The notes: generated by a model from the letters alone, not told the origin. Counted from the stretch's first letter, positions 35,051 to 46,238 are shown. The stretch is DNA of 64,000 bases from Anthostomella pinea (GCA_963556695.1 CAUWAG010000010.1:3534001-3598000); one strand, 5' to 3'. Made by a program: numbers and translations.

Positions 35051-35822
35051 ATGTTGAACCTCAACCTGTCAGGCTTCGTGAATGTCTTCAGACTCCTCGC
35101 AAGGCCTTCACTGTGTCTTCCCCACGCAACAGTATCGACCTTCGCCGAGCTCCCCAGTCCGCTGTCAAAGGCGTTCGAGGGCCAGGGGAAGAAGGTGAAT
35201 ATCAAGGCAGTCGTGCTTGACAAGGACGACTGTTTCGCTTATCCTGAGACGAATGAGATATACCCTGCTTATACAGTATGTGCGCCTGACGAATTCTTCC
35301 GTAGATTTCTATGAGATCCTGTCTTCCAGCCCTCGGATGCATCGTTACTAATGTGAGAGTAGGAGCGATTTCGACAGCTGCAAAAGGAATACCCCGGCCA
35401 TAGGCTTCTGATCGTCTCCAACACCGCTGGAGCAACATCATACGACCGCGATGGACGGCTAGCCGATGAGTTGGAGACGGCAACCGGAGTTTCTGTCCTC
35501 GCTCATCGCGTAAAGAAGCCGGGTTGCAAGGGCGAGATCATGGCTCACTTCAAGAGCCACCCAGAGACTGGCGTCACCCACCCGAGCGAGATTGTCATCG
35601 TGGGAGACCGCCTGATGACCGATATGATGTTGGCCAACACGATGGGCAGCTGGGGGCTGTGGATCAAGGAAGGGGTCAAGCCCCTGAATCAGAAGAGCAT
35701 TGTATGTCCCCTCAAGTCCGGCTTACATGGTGAGCGCCTACTGACACATATTGCAGTTCTCGAAATTCGAGCAACGACTGGGACCTTTCCTTTTGGCTCG
35801 TGGCTTCCGGCCCTCTGACTGA
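35051..35822 (+). CDS. GEP4: Mitochondrial phosphatidylglycerophosphatase (Gep4-type)
   Basis: Exons 35051-35275, 35363-35701 and 35757-35822 give 209 residues. The enzyme removes phosphate from phosphatidylglycerophosphate on the matrix side of the inner membrane, the step before phosphatidylglycerol and cardiolipin. It is a HAD-fold phosphatase: motif I is VVLDKDDC with D57 and D59, motif II is LLIVSNTAGA, the Lys motif is RVKKPGCKGE, and motif III/IV is IVIVGDRLMTDMMLANTMGS. The N-terminal LNLSGFVNVFRLLARPSL matches the Gep4 amphipathic start. Intron 1 has a TTACTAATG branch. The length matches the family. Confidence 0.93.
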
Positions 35823-36235
35823 CTCAGTTATGATCTGCCACTGCGACAGGACCCTGTTCGGATTAGCCATGCTAAAGACGTGATTTCTCCGCGGAAAGAG
35901 TAGTAAGTGGACCGGGTCTCAGAGCCTGATCACTTAAAGATAAAGGGAACGGCGGCAAAATAATGGTTGATGTATTTGATATGTGTGCTTTATATCCGAT
36001 TGATACTGAGATCATAAAATGTACAGTCGATTGCTTATTCCAATCCGAGTACCCTGAACGCCTGTGCCGATGCTTGCTGATGCTATCCGAAAACAGAACG
36101 GTCTCCGTGTTTCCGGTGGTGTAGCTCATACTGAGGTACACCGCATTAAATATATACTTAGTGAGCGACCAATGTGGGAAACCCCTATGTACTTTGGTGG
36201 CAGGGTTATTCGGTACACAGCATTTCGCGAAACCT
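35823..36235. other. Intergenic between convergent genes
   Basis: The 3' flanks of GEP4 and the minus-strand gene at 36236. No gene is seen. Confidence 0.6.
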
Positions 36236-38710
36236 CTACCGCAACATGTACGACAGGTCTGGTAGGTTTTGTACAATATTCCGTGCAATGCTTTCTTGGT
36301 CGCTCGACACGGTTGATTTCTCGATCGGTCCGAGGATAGCTGCTATAGGTTTCGCTGGCACCTGTGTGTCTGGAGAATCAGTCTCCTTCTGCTCGACTGC
36401 TGATCCGTCACCACCATCTCTTGACTCGAAAACTGAGTTAGGCTTTGTTGAGTTTACCAAACTCGACTTCGAGAATGACGTTGGGGATTCAAATATTGAA
36501 AAGTCCGCCACTGGCCCCAGTTCTTGCCTCGACGACTTCGGGGTCCCGGCCGATTTTTCGAATATGGATAAGTCCGCAAGAGGCCACGGGTTACCATGCG
36601 CGGATTTCCTTTCAGGTGAGGGAGGCTCCTTCGACACCTCTTCTGAGGGCTGGCTGGGCTGCGGAATAGCAACAGATAGCGTTGGCGCTGGAGAATTGAC
36701 TTGAGTTGTGAGTGTCGAGCTTGACTCTTGACGAATTGCCGCAGCGGGAATAGCTGGATGTATCTCAACTTTCGGAGAGGATACCATCTCACCCCAGTCA
36801 TCCTCTTCGTCATCTTCGGATCCCGCATGAACTTCGCCAGGGACTGGTAGAGTGACTGCAGCTGGTGGCGGCACAATAGGCGACGGACGCCTCGGTGCAT
36901 TCTGTGCTTGGGTCCCAATAGAAGCCGGAGGAGCTGTGGTAGGCGAATCAAGTACATCTGAGCTCCAACCAAAGTTTGCAACCAGGGTCACTGTCCCGAA
37001 CGTAGTTCCGGGTTGGCCGACGGAGCCTCCAGTCGAATCCCTTGCAGGCCGACTGCCCAAAGACGGTGCAGTCTGAATTGGATTCTGTTTCGGCGGCGGA
37101 ATAGATACGGTCCGCGCATGCGCAATGGCAGACGGCCTGCGCGCAAATACTTTGTCAAGATCTATAGGGGCAGCCGTCGCGTCGGAGTCCCAGTTAAAGG
37201 CACTGGTACGCTTGCTGCCGCCCAATGAGGGCCGTCCCGAGGAGAACGAGTCCTCCTCCATCCAGCGTCTGACGATCTTGATCGTGTCGGTATGCAGCTG
37301 AGAGCTGGACCAAATGACCCTCTGGTAGTTATCCTCGTCACCTGAATCATGCTTGCGCATCGGGCCGTAACGAGAAATGCGATACCACGTCTTTCGTTCC
37401 GATATGGTGGTAAAGCTGTCTCTAATCAACTGGTCTGGAACTTGGCTGGCTTCACCGGCATCGCTCGCATCGCTCCTCACCACCTCGTCAAGGTCCGGGT
37501 ATAACTTGTCAATGTCCTGCAAATCGACATCGTACGACACGGGGCCAAACTTCTCGATAAGCTCTTGCACACGAACCAAAACAGACCTGGAGATTGGCGC
37601 TTGAGGTTCGTTGGACTCTGACTCCCTGTCTGGGCTAACACCATCCTCACATCGGGCTTTGGGTGTCGACGACCGACCCAAACTGACTGCAGAATCAGGC
37701 GCAACCTTTCTGTTGTCAAAGCTTGCATCTTCGAAATCCCCAAAACCTGATTCGGCGTCTTCTCTAGATTCGGTACGGCCTGGCAACCGCTCACGGCGCT
37801 TGACTTGTAACGATTCGTGTCGCTCGGGTGGAGGTGTTTCCTCCGGGATGGCCTTTGCCAGACCGTCAAACATGCCGACTAGCTCTTGTACCTTCCCAGA
37901 AGTCTTTCGCGAGATAGGCTGCCGTCGGGACTTTGGGTCCTCGTCGATGGAGGTGATTGGCGAGTCTGGTCTATCTGGGACGTTGCGGCTATCGTCAGAG
38001 AATGCGGAAGAGGGTCTTGACTGGGGATCGTGGGAGTCCAGCTCGGGTCTCAGTACTCCATCATCTTTGTAATATTCCGAGGCACCTTGTTCATCCTTTC
38101 CGTCGACCTTTGATGTTTCGGCCTGTTGGTCCAAGAATGCAGGTCCATCTATCACTGTCGTCGTCCCCTCGCCTGGGCCCCTGATCGATATTGAGATAGC
38201 GTCTTCCTCGTCCGGTCCAGTCGTGGTGTTCGCCGTCGCGTTCACTTGCGCATTCGGGGAGGTCGGTGGTGGGAGGTTTGGTCCTTCGGTTAATGATGGC
38301 TCTGTCGCCCACGGGTCCAAGGAATGGTGTCGAAATACGGAGGAAGCTCTCGATCGCGGGAGAGGCCTCAGCCCAGGAGATGTCGCGGCACTGCTGGGCC
38401 ATGCCAAGGGACTCGCCTTTCCCGAACTATCCGGCTTCGGGCTTAACTGTGGCATCTGCGCTCCGGCATCTGCCCGTGCTCCCCAGTCGCCCTGGCTGCT
38501 GGTATTCTCCGTTCGTTCCGCACCAGCCCAGTCCCCAAATGCATCGTCGTCAGCCCATGGTGAATGGCTCGGCAGGTTCGCTATGTTGCCAAAGAAGGCC
38601 CGCGGCGGCGGACTTAGGAGGGACTTCGGAGGCGACGGCGGTAGAGTGTCATGTTTTGATGTGGTTGTTGCATCGGATGATGCCCAAGGCGAGCCCCAAG
38701 GATCGTCCAT
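36236..38710 (-). CDS. Large Ser/Pro-rich, mostly disordered conserved fungal protein
   Basis: A single exon of 824 residues from the ATG at 38710 (MDDPWGSPWASSD). The N-terminal half is low-complexity with WG/WA/DPW motifs (SPWADDDAF, LDPWATEP) of the type that bind clathrin adaptor or EH-like domains. The central part carries two short coiled segments (KTSGKVQELVGMFDGLAKAI and VRVQELIEKFGPV) and one folded-looking block (ISRYGPMRKHDSGDEDNYQR followed by VIWSSSQLHTDTIKIVRRWM). It ends in IARNIVQNLPDLSYMLR, a conserved-looking amphipathic tail. I believe this is a Pezizomycotina-wide protein but cannot name it. A role in membrane traffic is only a guess from the DPW-like motifs. Confidence 0.8.
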   Translation of the reverse strand: MDDPWGSPWASSDATTTSKHDTLPPSPPKSLLSPPPRAFFGNIANLPSHSPWADDDAFGDWAGAERTENTSSQGDWGARADAGAQMPQLSPKPDSSGKASPLAWPSSAATSPGLRPLPRSRASSVFRHHSLDPWATEPSLTEGPNLPPPTSPNAQVNATANTTTGPDEEDAISISIRGPGEGTTTVIDGPAFLDQQAETSKVDGKDEQGASEYYKDDGVLRPELDSHDPQSRPSSAFSDDSRNVPDRPDSPITSIDEDPKSRRQPISRKTSGKVQELVGMFDGLAKAIPEETPPPERHESLQVKRRERLPGRTESREDAESGFGDFEDASFDNRKVAPDSAVSLGRSSTPKARCEDGVSPDRESESNEPQAPISRSVLVRVQELIEKFGPVSYDVDLQDIDKLYPDLDEVVRSDASDAGEASQVPDQLIRDSFTTISERKTWYRISRYGPMRKHDSGDEDNYQRVIWSSSQLHTDTIKIVRRWMEEDSFSSGRPSLGGSKRTSAFNWDSDATAAPIDLDKVFARRPSAIAHARTVSIPPPKQNPIQTAPSLGSRPARDSTGGSVGQPGTTFGTVTLVANFGWSSDVLDSPTTAPPASIGTQAQNAPRRPSPIVPPPAAVTLPVPGEVHAGSEDDEEDDWGEMVSSPKVEIHPAIPAAAIRQESSSTLTTQVNSPAPTLSVAIPQPSQPSEEVSKEPPSPERKSAHGNPWPLADLSIFEKSAGTPKSSRQELGPVADFSIFESPTSFSKSSLVNSTKPNSVFESRDGGDGSAVEQKETDSPDTQVPAKPIAAILGPIEKSTVSSDQESIARNIVQNLPDLSYMLR

Positions 38711-39605
38711 AGTGGTCTCTGACAATGCTCATGGTGTTTGCGCTTCAATGCGACGCCTCTGGGGGCGGGCAGAGGCACGAAATGGTACGTAGCGACTATG
38801 TGAAATAAGTCGAAGAGTGGTGGAACGGCATCGTCGCTGGCTTTACGCAGTAGGGTATGATGTTTCTTCAGTCCAACTGCCAAGAGAACTTCACGTCGCA
38901 GTCGCCCTCGAGTCGGTATTGACACTTTGATGCAGAGGAGAACGGAAGTGGTTCAGGGGTTGCGACTTGCGACTTGCGACTCGACTCGCATCGGCCCCTT
39001 GTCTTTCAATCAACAATTAACGATTCAACGGCCAGCTGCGGCAGGAACGGCATCGGCGGACGTTATCAGCCACACCGCCACGTTGACTAGGTTGTGTGTG
39101 GCTGGTCAGCACGGACTTTGTTACGTCACTTCCCACCAAACGGACCTACCTGTGCCTTTGTGGTAGCGGAACCAGAACAGAGAGATCTATCACAAGTCTC
39201 GGTTGGGATGATCTGTATTCTGGTTGGTGCTTGGTTACGTTCGGATGGGAAGGATCCCATCCGAGAAGTATCTAAATACCTAAATTACAGTGGGTTGGTA
39301 CCTGTCACCTGGGGCAGCCATCCCAGGTAACCTTATCGTAGAACGCCTTGGATGACAGGAGATCCGATAAGGTACTGGTGGCTGAATCCAGTGGCTGGGA
39401 TCCACATACCTGTGCCCGACTGCAGCGTGTGTGGCTTGACTCTTTATGCTGATAAATGCATTGGATTCTTGCGCCCATCTTGCAAGCGGAAATGTTCGCG
39501 AAGCTGCCCGACACAAATGTCTCTCTTTAACCCACTCTGAATAGGATCGCTACTGCCCTGAATAAATCCCTCTCCACCATTTTTTATCTCTTCTCACAAC
39601 CGATT
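38711..39605. other. Divergent promoter region upstream of CFD1
   Basis: About 900 bases with no coding signal. Two neighbouring TGCGACTTGCGACT copies lie near 38958-38975. Confidence 0.5.
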
Positions 39606-40599
39606 ATGTCGCTCGCGAAGATAAAGCATATTGTCCTGGTATGTTCTCCGTTCGCTACAGAACGCCAAATGTGTGACTGTCCAATCTGCAGCTTTTGACT
39701 TACACGGTTGTCAGGTTCTTTCCGGGAAAGGAGGCGTGGGCAAATCCTCAGTAACCACACAACTAGCCCTCTCGCTGTCTCTGTCGGGTCATTCCGTGGG
39801 AGTCTTAGATGTCGACCTCACCGGTCCATCTATGCCGCGCATGTTCAATATCGAAGATGCGAAAGTGACACAAGCCCCTGGAGGCTGGCTCCCCGTCTCT
39901 GTCCATCCCGCAAACCCACAAGCCGGTATTGGCGAGCTACGCTGCATGAGTCTGGGGTTTCTGTTGCGGGGAAGAGGCGACGCCGTGGTCTGGCGAGGGC
40001 CCAAGAAGACTGTGATGATACGACAGTTCCTCACAGACGTACTGTGGGGAGAAATGGATTATCTCCTCATTGACACACCTCCCGGAACTTCGGATGAACA
40101 TATCTCGCTCGCCGAAGCCCTGTTGAAAGATGCATTGCCAGGACAGGTCGCTGGCGCAGTCGTTGTGACGACACCTCAAGCTGTCGCAACCGCAGATGTT
40201 AGAAAGGAACTGAACTTCTGCGCGAAGACGAGCATACCGGTGGTCGGCGTCATAGAAAACATGGCGGGGTTCGTGTGTCCCAACTGCGCCGAGTGCACGA
40301 ACATCTTTGGCAAGGGAGGAGGCCAAGTGATGGCGGACGACTTCAACGTGAGGTTTCTCGGAGGGGTGCCTATCGACCCTCAGTTCGTTATGTTGGTCGA
40401 AACGGGAAGACGACCCTCATATCCCGAAGGAACAATCATCAATGGCCAAGACTTCCCAAAGGCGCAAGAAACCGGCCACGTTGACTCAGGCGCCCAGGAG
40501 ACAAAAGACGCAAGCTTGTTGGCGGACAAATATCGAAGCTGCTCGCTTGAGCCCATCTTCAAGAAGATAACGCAAGATATCGTGAGCGCCATCGGTTGA
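39606..40599 (+). CDS. CFD1: Cytosolic Fe-S cluster assembly scaffold Cfd1 (NUBP2-type P-loop ATPase)
   Basis: A 33-base first exon (39606-39638, [11 protein letters not shown]) joins 39715-40599, giving 305 residues. With Nbp35, Cfd1 forms the scaffold on which 4Fe-4S clusters are built for cytosolic and nuclear proteins. The MRP/MinD-type deviant Walker [12 protein letters not shown] (13-23), is intact. [13 protein letters not shown], the Walker B region [13 protein letters not shown] and [15 protein letters not shown] follow, with the bridging cysteines C199, C202 and C205. Absence of the N-terminal Cys-rich ferredoxin-like part separates it from Nbp35. The donor GTATGT at 39639 and acceptor CAG at 39714 keep the frame. 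Confidence 0.94.
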
Positions 40600-40932
40600 G
40601 GCCAAGCCCAATCCCTATCAGGCTAAGTTATTGCCGTCCATGTAGACGGATGCAGTGCAACGGCAATATTCTTGGGGTCATCAGCATGGCATGCAGGTTG
40701 GACTATATTCGATCGAACTGACCCACAGCCATGGCGAAGATTCGAGTCTGCTGACAACGTGGGCTATGCAATGCAGAGAGACGACCTATGAGAGGTGACC
40801 ACGGCGGCTGTTCAGGGGCAAGCCGATAGTCCCAAGGCTGGGCATTTGGAGACGACGACAATTTGACGGGCCTGGATGCCCTCCTCCTGCCTATCTGCCC
40901 CTGGGTCATAGGTAGTCTGTACTGCGGCCTAG

Positions 40933-40974
40933 CATTTACGACCCTACATTTACGACCCTACATTTACGACCCTA
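40933..40974. repeat. 14-bp tandem repeat (CATTTACGACCCTA)
   Basis: Three perfect copies followed by the first four bases of a fourth. Confidence 0.9.
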
Positions 40975-41345
40975 CATTAGATACGTAGCATAACACACTC
41001 CATACAGGGACCAGACTGTATGCTATCTTCGTCTTCATCTTCCAGTGTTGCATGCGTAGATAGGTATTGCCACCAGATCAAGTGGGTTGCATACACATGA
41101 CCGCCCGCTTTCGTAATAGTGACCGGAACTTGGGTAATGGACGGCCGATAGGCACTCTATGCATTGATGTTCATTGACTACATAAGTACCTATGTATCAT
41201 GTATCATGTTGCCTCATTGAGTGGTGAGAGTCACATGCACAAATGTGCAAGTGCGCCCGATCGGCCGATCCTGCGGTCCTGCAGTCCTGTTGGAAGGCCT
41301 GGGCTCCCTTGCGGTCTCACAATTGCCTGCCCCTCCACGCGCTTC

Positions 41346-41380
41346 CTGCCGCCTGCCGCCTGCCGCCTGCCGCCTGCCGC
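41346..41380. repeat. 7-bp tandem repeat (CTGCCGC)
   Basis: Five perfect copies. Confidence 0.9.
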
Positions 41381-41822
41381 CTTGCACCGTGCCCCTCACT
41401 GGTCAATACCCTGCTCCAGAATCCTAACCACATGCAGCAGCTATCCGATTCTGGCCACTCAGAAACTCGCCACAGCAGACAAAATACCCAAAGTGGAACC
41501 CTGCTTAGGCACTGCCTGCAGGTGGCACTGGAACAGTCGGTGACCTCACACCTCCCGGATTCGCATACCGATCCACTGTAGCCTACATGGGAATTTCTGG
41601 GCTCCTCCAGCTGGTAATAATAAATTTGCACAACCCGATTCTCCGCCCACATCGCCGCCCACTTCCACCCGCCGTCCACGTCCACGTCCGCAATCCACTG
41701 CTACTGAACTCTGTTTTCTCAAAACACCACACCCACGATCCATCTTCTAGCGGCACGTTTTGTAGTGGGCTGTCTTCTCAGATCCGCTACAGAAGCCTCT
41801 CTCCAACCGAGAGTATTTCCAC

Positions 41823-42044
41823 GTAAGTCGTCTCTGTTTCCCTTTTCCGCAGCAGACGTGGTGCGGGTAGGAAGTAGGACGAAAGAGCAATACTCTTTGC
41901 TTGTTGGTCTTCTTGGTCCAGTCAATGTTCTTCGGCCCTCAAAGTTTGTGGAGCGACGTGCACTTTTCTTGGCTGCCTTGTTCGCCCAGCCAAGTTTGTG
42001 TAAAAGCCGAACCTTCTGCTAACCTCCGTTTCCTGAATGTATAG
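41823..42044 (+). other. Probable intron in the SPE2 5' leader
   Basis: Donor GTAAGT at 41823, branch GCTAAC at about 42018-42023 and acceptor TAG at 42042-42044; 222 bases. A second, 45-base leader intron is also possible at 42296-42340 (GTATGT, GCTAAC, CAG). Confidence 0.5.
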
Positions 42045-42133
42045 TCGCCCGGTTGTGATCACCACGTCACACGACACTCACAACTACCCACCCGTCCTCG
42101 CCGTTCCCGTTTCTGCCAGCGTCTGCACGCCCG

Positions 42134-42275
42134 ATGACCGCCAACGATAACAAATGAACCACCCCGTCCGGATACGACACCGGGTGAATACAGCAGAACT
42201 GACCTCTTCACGTCGTTCGAGGTTTCCATGAGCCAAGTAGACTTGCTTCGCTTCCTCTCCAAGCCCGCAAAGTAG
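42134..42275 (+). promoter_or_regulatory. Chain of three overlapping upstream ORFs in the SPE2 leader
   Basis: uORF1 (42134-42157) codes MTANDNK. uORF2 (42154-42231) codes 25 residues starting MNHPVRIRHRV. uORF3 (42228-42275) codes MSQVDLLRFLSKPAK. Each pair overlaps by ATGA, where the stop TGA of one shares bases with the ATG of the next. Splicing of the possible intron 42296-42340 would create a fourth, tiny uORF (MPR). S-adenosylmethionine decarboxylase mRNAs of plants and mammals are controlled by polyamines through uORFs, so a similar role here is likely but unproven. Confidence 0.5.
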
Positions 42276-42797
42276 GATTCCATAGACTTTGCCATGTATG
42301 TTTGATGCATATCATCTCGCTAACTGCAATGCCCTTCCAGGCCTCGATAACACCCGCCACGAAAGTATAGCATCAAGAACCGAAGCCTTGTGTCTTCCAC
42401 TCCTCCAAACTCCCACCATATTTGCAGATACCCTCGTCTGCTAGGTCCGATACTCCTCCATAGGTATCGGTTTCTGCCAGATCGAGGCCCCCACCAAGAG
42501 GTCACCATTCCCTGGTCAAAGGACTTCTTCCTCCCCCTCCGAGCCCGGCCCCCCTAACGTCCCTCCGTGAGACGTTAAGAATATCTATATCCCGGTTGCA
42601 GCTGGCTCCGCCAGCAAATAAAGATTCCCACCGCCTGTGGGCCTACTCTCTCAGACGAACGCCGCAAGGTTCGTTTGGGTGGCAGTCAGTGCTCCGCGGT
42701 AGCTAGAGCACCTTACCTGCAGCTGTACCCCTAACTTTGTAACCGGCGATCTATCTAACCGACTTGGCCATTCGTCCTGTACGAACTCTGTACGGAG

Positions 42798-44434
42798 ATG
42801 GTCAACCTTGAGGTCCCTACCAATTACACATTCTCGCCATCTGAGGGTACGCCCCATTTGACAATCAATCATGATGTGGCTGCAGATCTAGACTCCAGCA
42901 ATGCCTTTGAAGGTAAGGGTGACTTCAGAGAGTGTCGTTGTTGCCTTCTAACGCTCGACTAGGCCCGGAGAAGCTGCTAGAGGTTTGGTTCGCGCCGAGC
43001 CCCAAAGCTCTTCCGTCTGGTGTCAAGGAGAATGGCTTGAAGGCTGTCTCCAAGGAGGCTTGGGTCGGGGTGCTGGACATGGTCAACTGCAAGATCCTCT
43101 CTGTTCTCGAGGCTGAGCATATGGATGCCTACCTGCTTTCCGAGTCAAGCATGTTTGTTTTCCCTCACAAGCTGATTCTAAAGACGTGCGGAACCACTAC
43201 CTTGCTTCTCGGACTTCACAGGCTGCTCCGAATTGCTGCTGAGTTTGCGGGTTTTCCCTTCCACAACGCCAAATCTCTGGACGATATCCATGCTGCTGCG
43301 TCCCCATACCGGGTCTTTTACTCTCGCAAGAACTTCCTGTTCCCCGACAAGCAGCGCGGTCCACACCGCAGCTGGAAGCAGGAAGTCAAGTACCTTGACG
43401 ATATGTTCGAGGGTGGAAGCGCATACATGGTTGGGAAGATGAACGGCGACCACTGGTACTTGTACATCACTTCTCCCGAGACGGCCTTGACGCCGCCACG
43501 TACTCCAGAGTGCGAGAAGACTCCCACAGCACCAGTCAGCACGTTCAAGATTCCCACCAGCCTCGCTTCCACTTTCAACGGCGGGATGGAAAGCAACGAC
43601 GAGACTCTCGAGATACTTATGACGGACCTCGAGCCCGAGAATGCGAAGAAATTCTACCTGGAACACGCGAGTGCGGTCGCGAGCACCAGGTACCCTACGC
43701 AAGCTCAGGAGGCTCGCCAGTCGGCTGCGGATAGTCTCGGCGACTTGGCGGACAGCACAATTACCATCAACACAAACAGTACGGTTGACACCATGTGTGA
43801 CGAGGCGCTCGACGTCTTCGATAATGGCAGCGACTCGGATCTCCATGACTCACATACCCCAATGTCCGAGCCAGTCGATACTGAGGGCCTTACAACCGAA
43901 GGTCATGCGCTGGGAACGGTTGTCTCGGATGCATGTGGTCTCTCGGACGTGTACCCCACCTCCAAGTATCCGGATGCTCGCATAGATGCCTATCTATTCT
44001 CACCATGCGGCTTTTCTGCCAATGGCATCATTCCTGCACCTGAGAAGCATAACAACAACGATGGCGCCAAGTCGACTCACTACTTCACTGTACATGTCAC
44101 TCCAGAGCCAATCTGTTCTTTTGCTTCCTTCGAGACGAACGTTCCAGGAGGCCAGAATGGTCGTGAGACGTCAGAGATAGTTGAGCACGTGGTTGAGATC
44201 TTCCAACCCGGTCGATTCAGCATCACTCTTTTTGAGGCCAAGCCTACCCCAGCTTTTGGCTGTGACGAGGTTCCTGCTTGCGTTGGTCGCAGCAAGCGAT
44301 TGGAGAAGATTCAAGGCTACCGACGAATTGACCGGATCGTTCATGATTTCGAGGATTATGAATTGGTTTTCCGATTCTACGAGCGCGAGGGCTGGGCCGG
44401 TGGAAGCGGGGTTCGAGTAGGAGAGGATATGTAG
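42798..44434 (+). CDS. SPE2: S-adenosylmethionine decarboxylase proenzyme
   Basis: Exons 42798-42912 and 42963-44434 (GTAAGG..TAG) give 528 residues. The enzyme makes decarboxylated AdoMet, the aminopropyl donor for spermidine and spermine. The proenzyme cuts itself at LLSE|SSMFVFPHK, so S100 becomes the pyruvoyl cofactor; the catalytic Cys is in LILKTCGTTTLL (C114). FEGSAYMVG-like DMFEGGSAYMVGKMNGDHWY and THYFTVHVTPEP are conserved core strands. The chain is longer than yeast or human forms because of a Ser/Thr/Asp-rich insert at about 190-335, as in other filamentous fungi. The long leader with uORFs suggests translational control. Confidence 0.94.
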
Positions 44435-45467
44435 AGCACCATCCGTCTTCGTTTCTAAACCGTTTGACTTGGATCTACTTCCTCTCGTTCTGTCATACCA
44501 TCGCCATCTTGTTAGCCGAGCGAGGAAGCACGGAAATTGGGCCTAGCAACTAGACTGCGACGGGATCCTCTGGAACATTCATTTACTACTCATTTATTGC
44601 TGGTCGTACCCGACCAGGCTTGAATACAGTCACTCATTTCTGGTCTACAAGTGCCATAGCAATTCGTCCTAGAAATGGTGAACGTTTACTGTGACTAACA
44701 ATGTCTCTCACTAATAAGATTAGCTTGCAACGGTGGTCGAGAGTGAGGAACGCATCTCCCGGATCAGCCTACCACAATGTGTTTTGATGTCGGACACATT
44801 CTCGCACAAGGTACAAAGGTCTTTCAGATGTGCTGGATGGATCAAAGACCAGACCGTACTGTCACTCCGCATGGGTTTCTCTGCAATTACGAGGCCTTTG
44901 CGCAACTCGACACCACCTGGAGAGTGCTCTCCGCAGCGGATGTCCCGATATTCGATTCCGTTCAGCGTTCCACGCAATGTTCCAACCGGATGAGACGTGG
45001 CAAGAGGCACTTCAGCAATGTCCTACATCCAAAGTATCGGCGGTTCATGCATTTCGAGTTGACCTTGTCGCCGTCGGTGCCCTCATTAGTGACGAAAGAG
45101 ATACATATGTCATCGCAGCTACTTCAAGCTGGAACGCGAGTGCGACCTCTGATCAGGCCAGCACCTTTGCGGTCCTACAAGAAGGAAGCAGCTAACCCCT
45201 TTCCCCTAAGGGCTGTGAAGCGACGGCTCAGGAGTGCCGTTCCACCGACCAGATCACGCGTCACTCAGAGTTTCCCAGCCGCCCTCCTGGCCGAACTCGT
45301 ATAAGTTGCCCAACGATCTCATAGCCTACATAAAGCGTCTTGTCACCATATGCCTGAGCTCAGACAACCTTCCAACACGGTTTGCTTGCAGTCTCTCACC
45401 CACCTTGAACCCCTCTTCGTATCCCGCCCTTTCTCCTTCACGGTCCGTTCCTCACCACCACCAAACC
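44435..45467. other. Intergenic, no supported gene
   Basis: Short frames only. The last 150 bases are C-rich and look like the leader of the secreted-protein gene. Confidence 0.5.
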
Positions 45468-46238
45468 ATGAAGCTGATAACTACTATCCTGCTGGTCGTG
45501 GCCGGAGCGGCTACCACCCCGATCCTCGCTTCTTCGGTCCTGCCCAGACAAGACATCAGGGGTATCTACGCCTGTTCCAACCCCAACTTCAACCAGGAAT
45601 GTGATGGCTGTACGTGCCAGGAGCTCAACGACCTCGCCACTTCCGGGGGCTACGGACCCCCGCCCTGCTGTAGGCATATGCATTCTTTTCTTCCTTCACC
45701 TCTTATTTGGGATGGGGACTCTGCGTGATGAGGAAGAAGACTGAAGACTGACGACGGCTTCCGGGGCTGGCTGCAGTTCCTCTGCCCTATATGCTGCGCC
45801 CCGGCCCTCCCCAGGGCGTCTCGTCGGCGCGCGTACAGGAGGGCTACAACTGCACTCTTTACGAGTAAGTCCTTCTTTCCTTCTTTCCTGTCCCATATTC
45901 TCTCTCATCTTTGCCACGACCGCACCCATCGGCCGCCGTGCGCCACATGACAATGCTGCTTGTTGCTTCTTGCCAAACCTGGTGGCCATGGCGCTTGCTA
46001 GTGTTGCGTGAAGAAACGAAACTGACGTTTTTTTGTTTTTGTCTTGTCTAGCAATGCCAATTGCGACCCCTCCGTGCCTGGGAGCAGCCTGACCATCCCG
46101 CCCGGACAGCCTGGCCTGACTGCCATGGGCCCGTTCGACGACAGGAGTGTTGCGTACCAGTGCTATCTGCTTCCCGCCAGTGCGAGCGCGAGCGCCTCCA
46201 GCGCCACGGCTGCTACTTCGGTGGCTTTCTTGTTCTAG
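45468..46238 (+). CDS. Secreted cysteine protein with possible GPI-type tail (158 aa)
   Basis: Exons 45468-45669, 45777-45864 and 46052-46238. The joins are GTAGGC..CAG and GTAAGT..TAG, and the frame closes correctly. The signal peptide is MKLITTILLVVAGAATTPIL, with a likely KEX2-type site after VLPRQ. The mature part has a cysteine cluster (YACSNPN, ECDGCTCQEL, PPPCF) and later single cysteines (YNCTLY, ANCDPS, YQCYLL). The end is Ser/Ala-rich and hydrophobic (ASASASSATAATSVAFLF), which fits a GPI signal, although the final hydrophobic run is short. No family is recognised. Confidence 0.65.

Larger units (their letters stand above)
40600..41822. other. Intergenic and probable start region of the SPE2 transcript
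   Basis: No gene is seen. It holds the two tandem repeats listed. A C-rich stretch at 41640-41820 leads up to the leader donor GTAAGT at 41823. Confidence 0.45.

Noticed and set aside
40933..40974. CCCTA-containing tandem repeat taken as telomeric
   Set aside because: The unit is 14 bp (CATTTACGACCCTA), not TTAGGG, and lies inside a housekeeping region.
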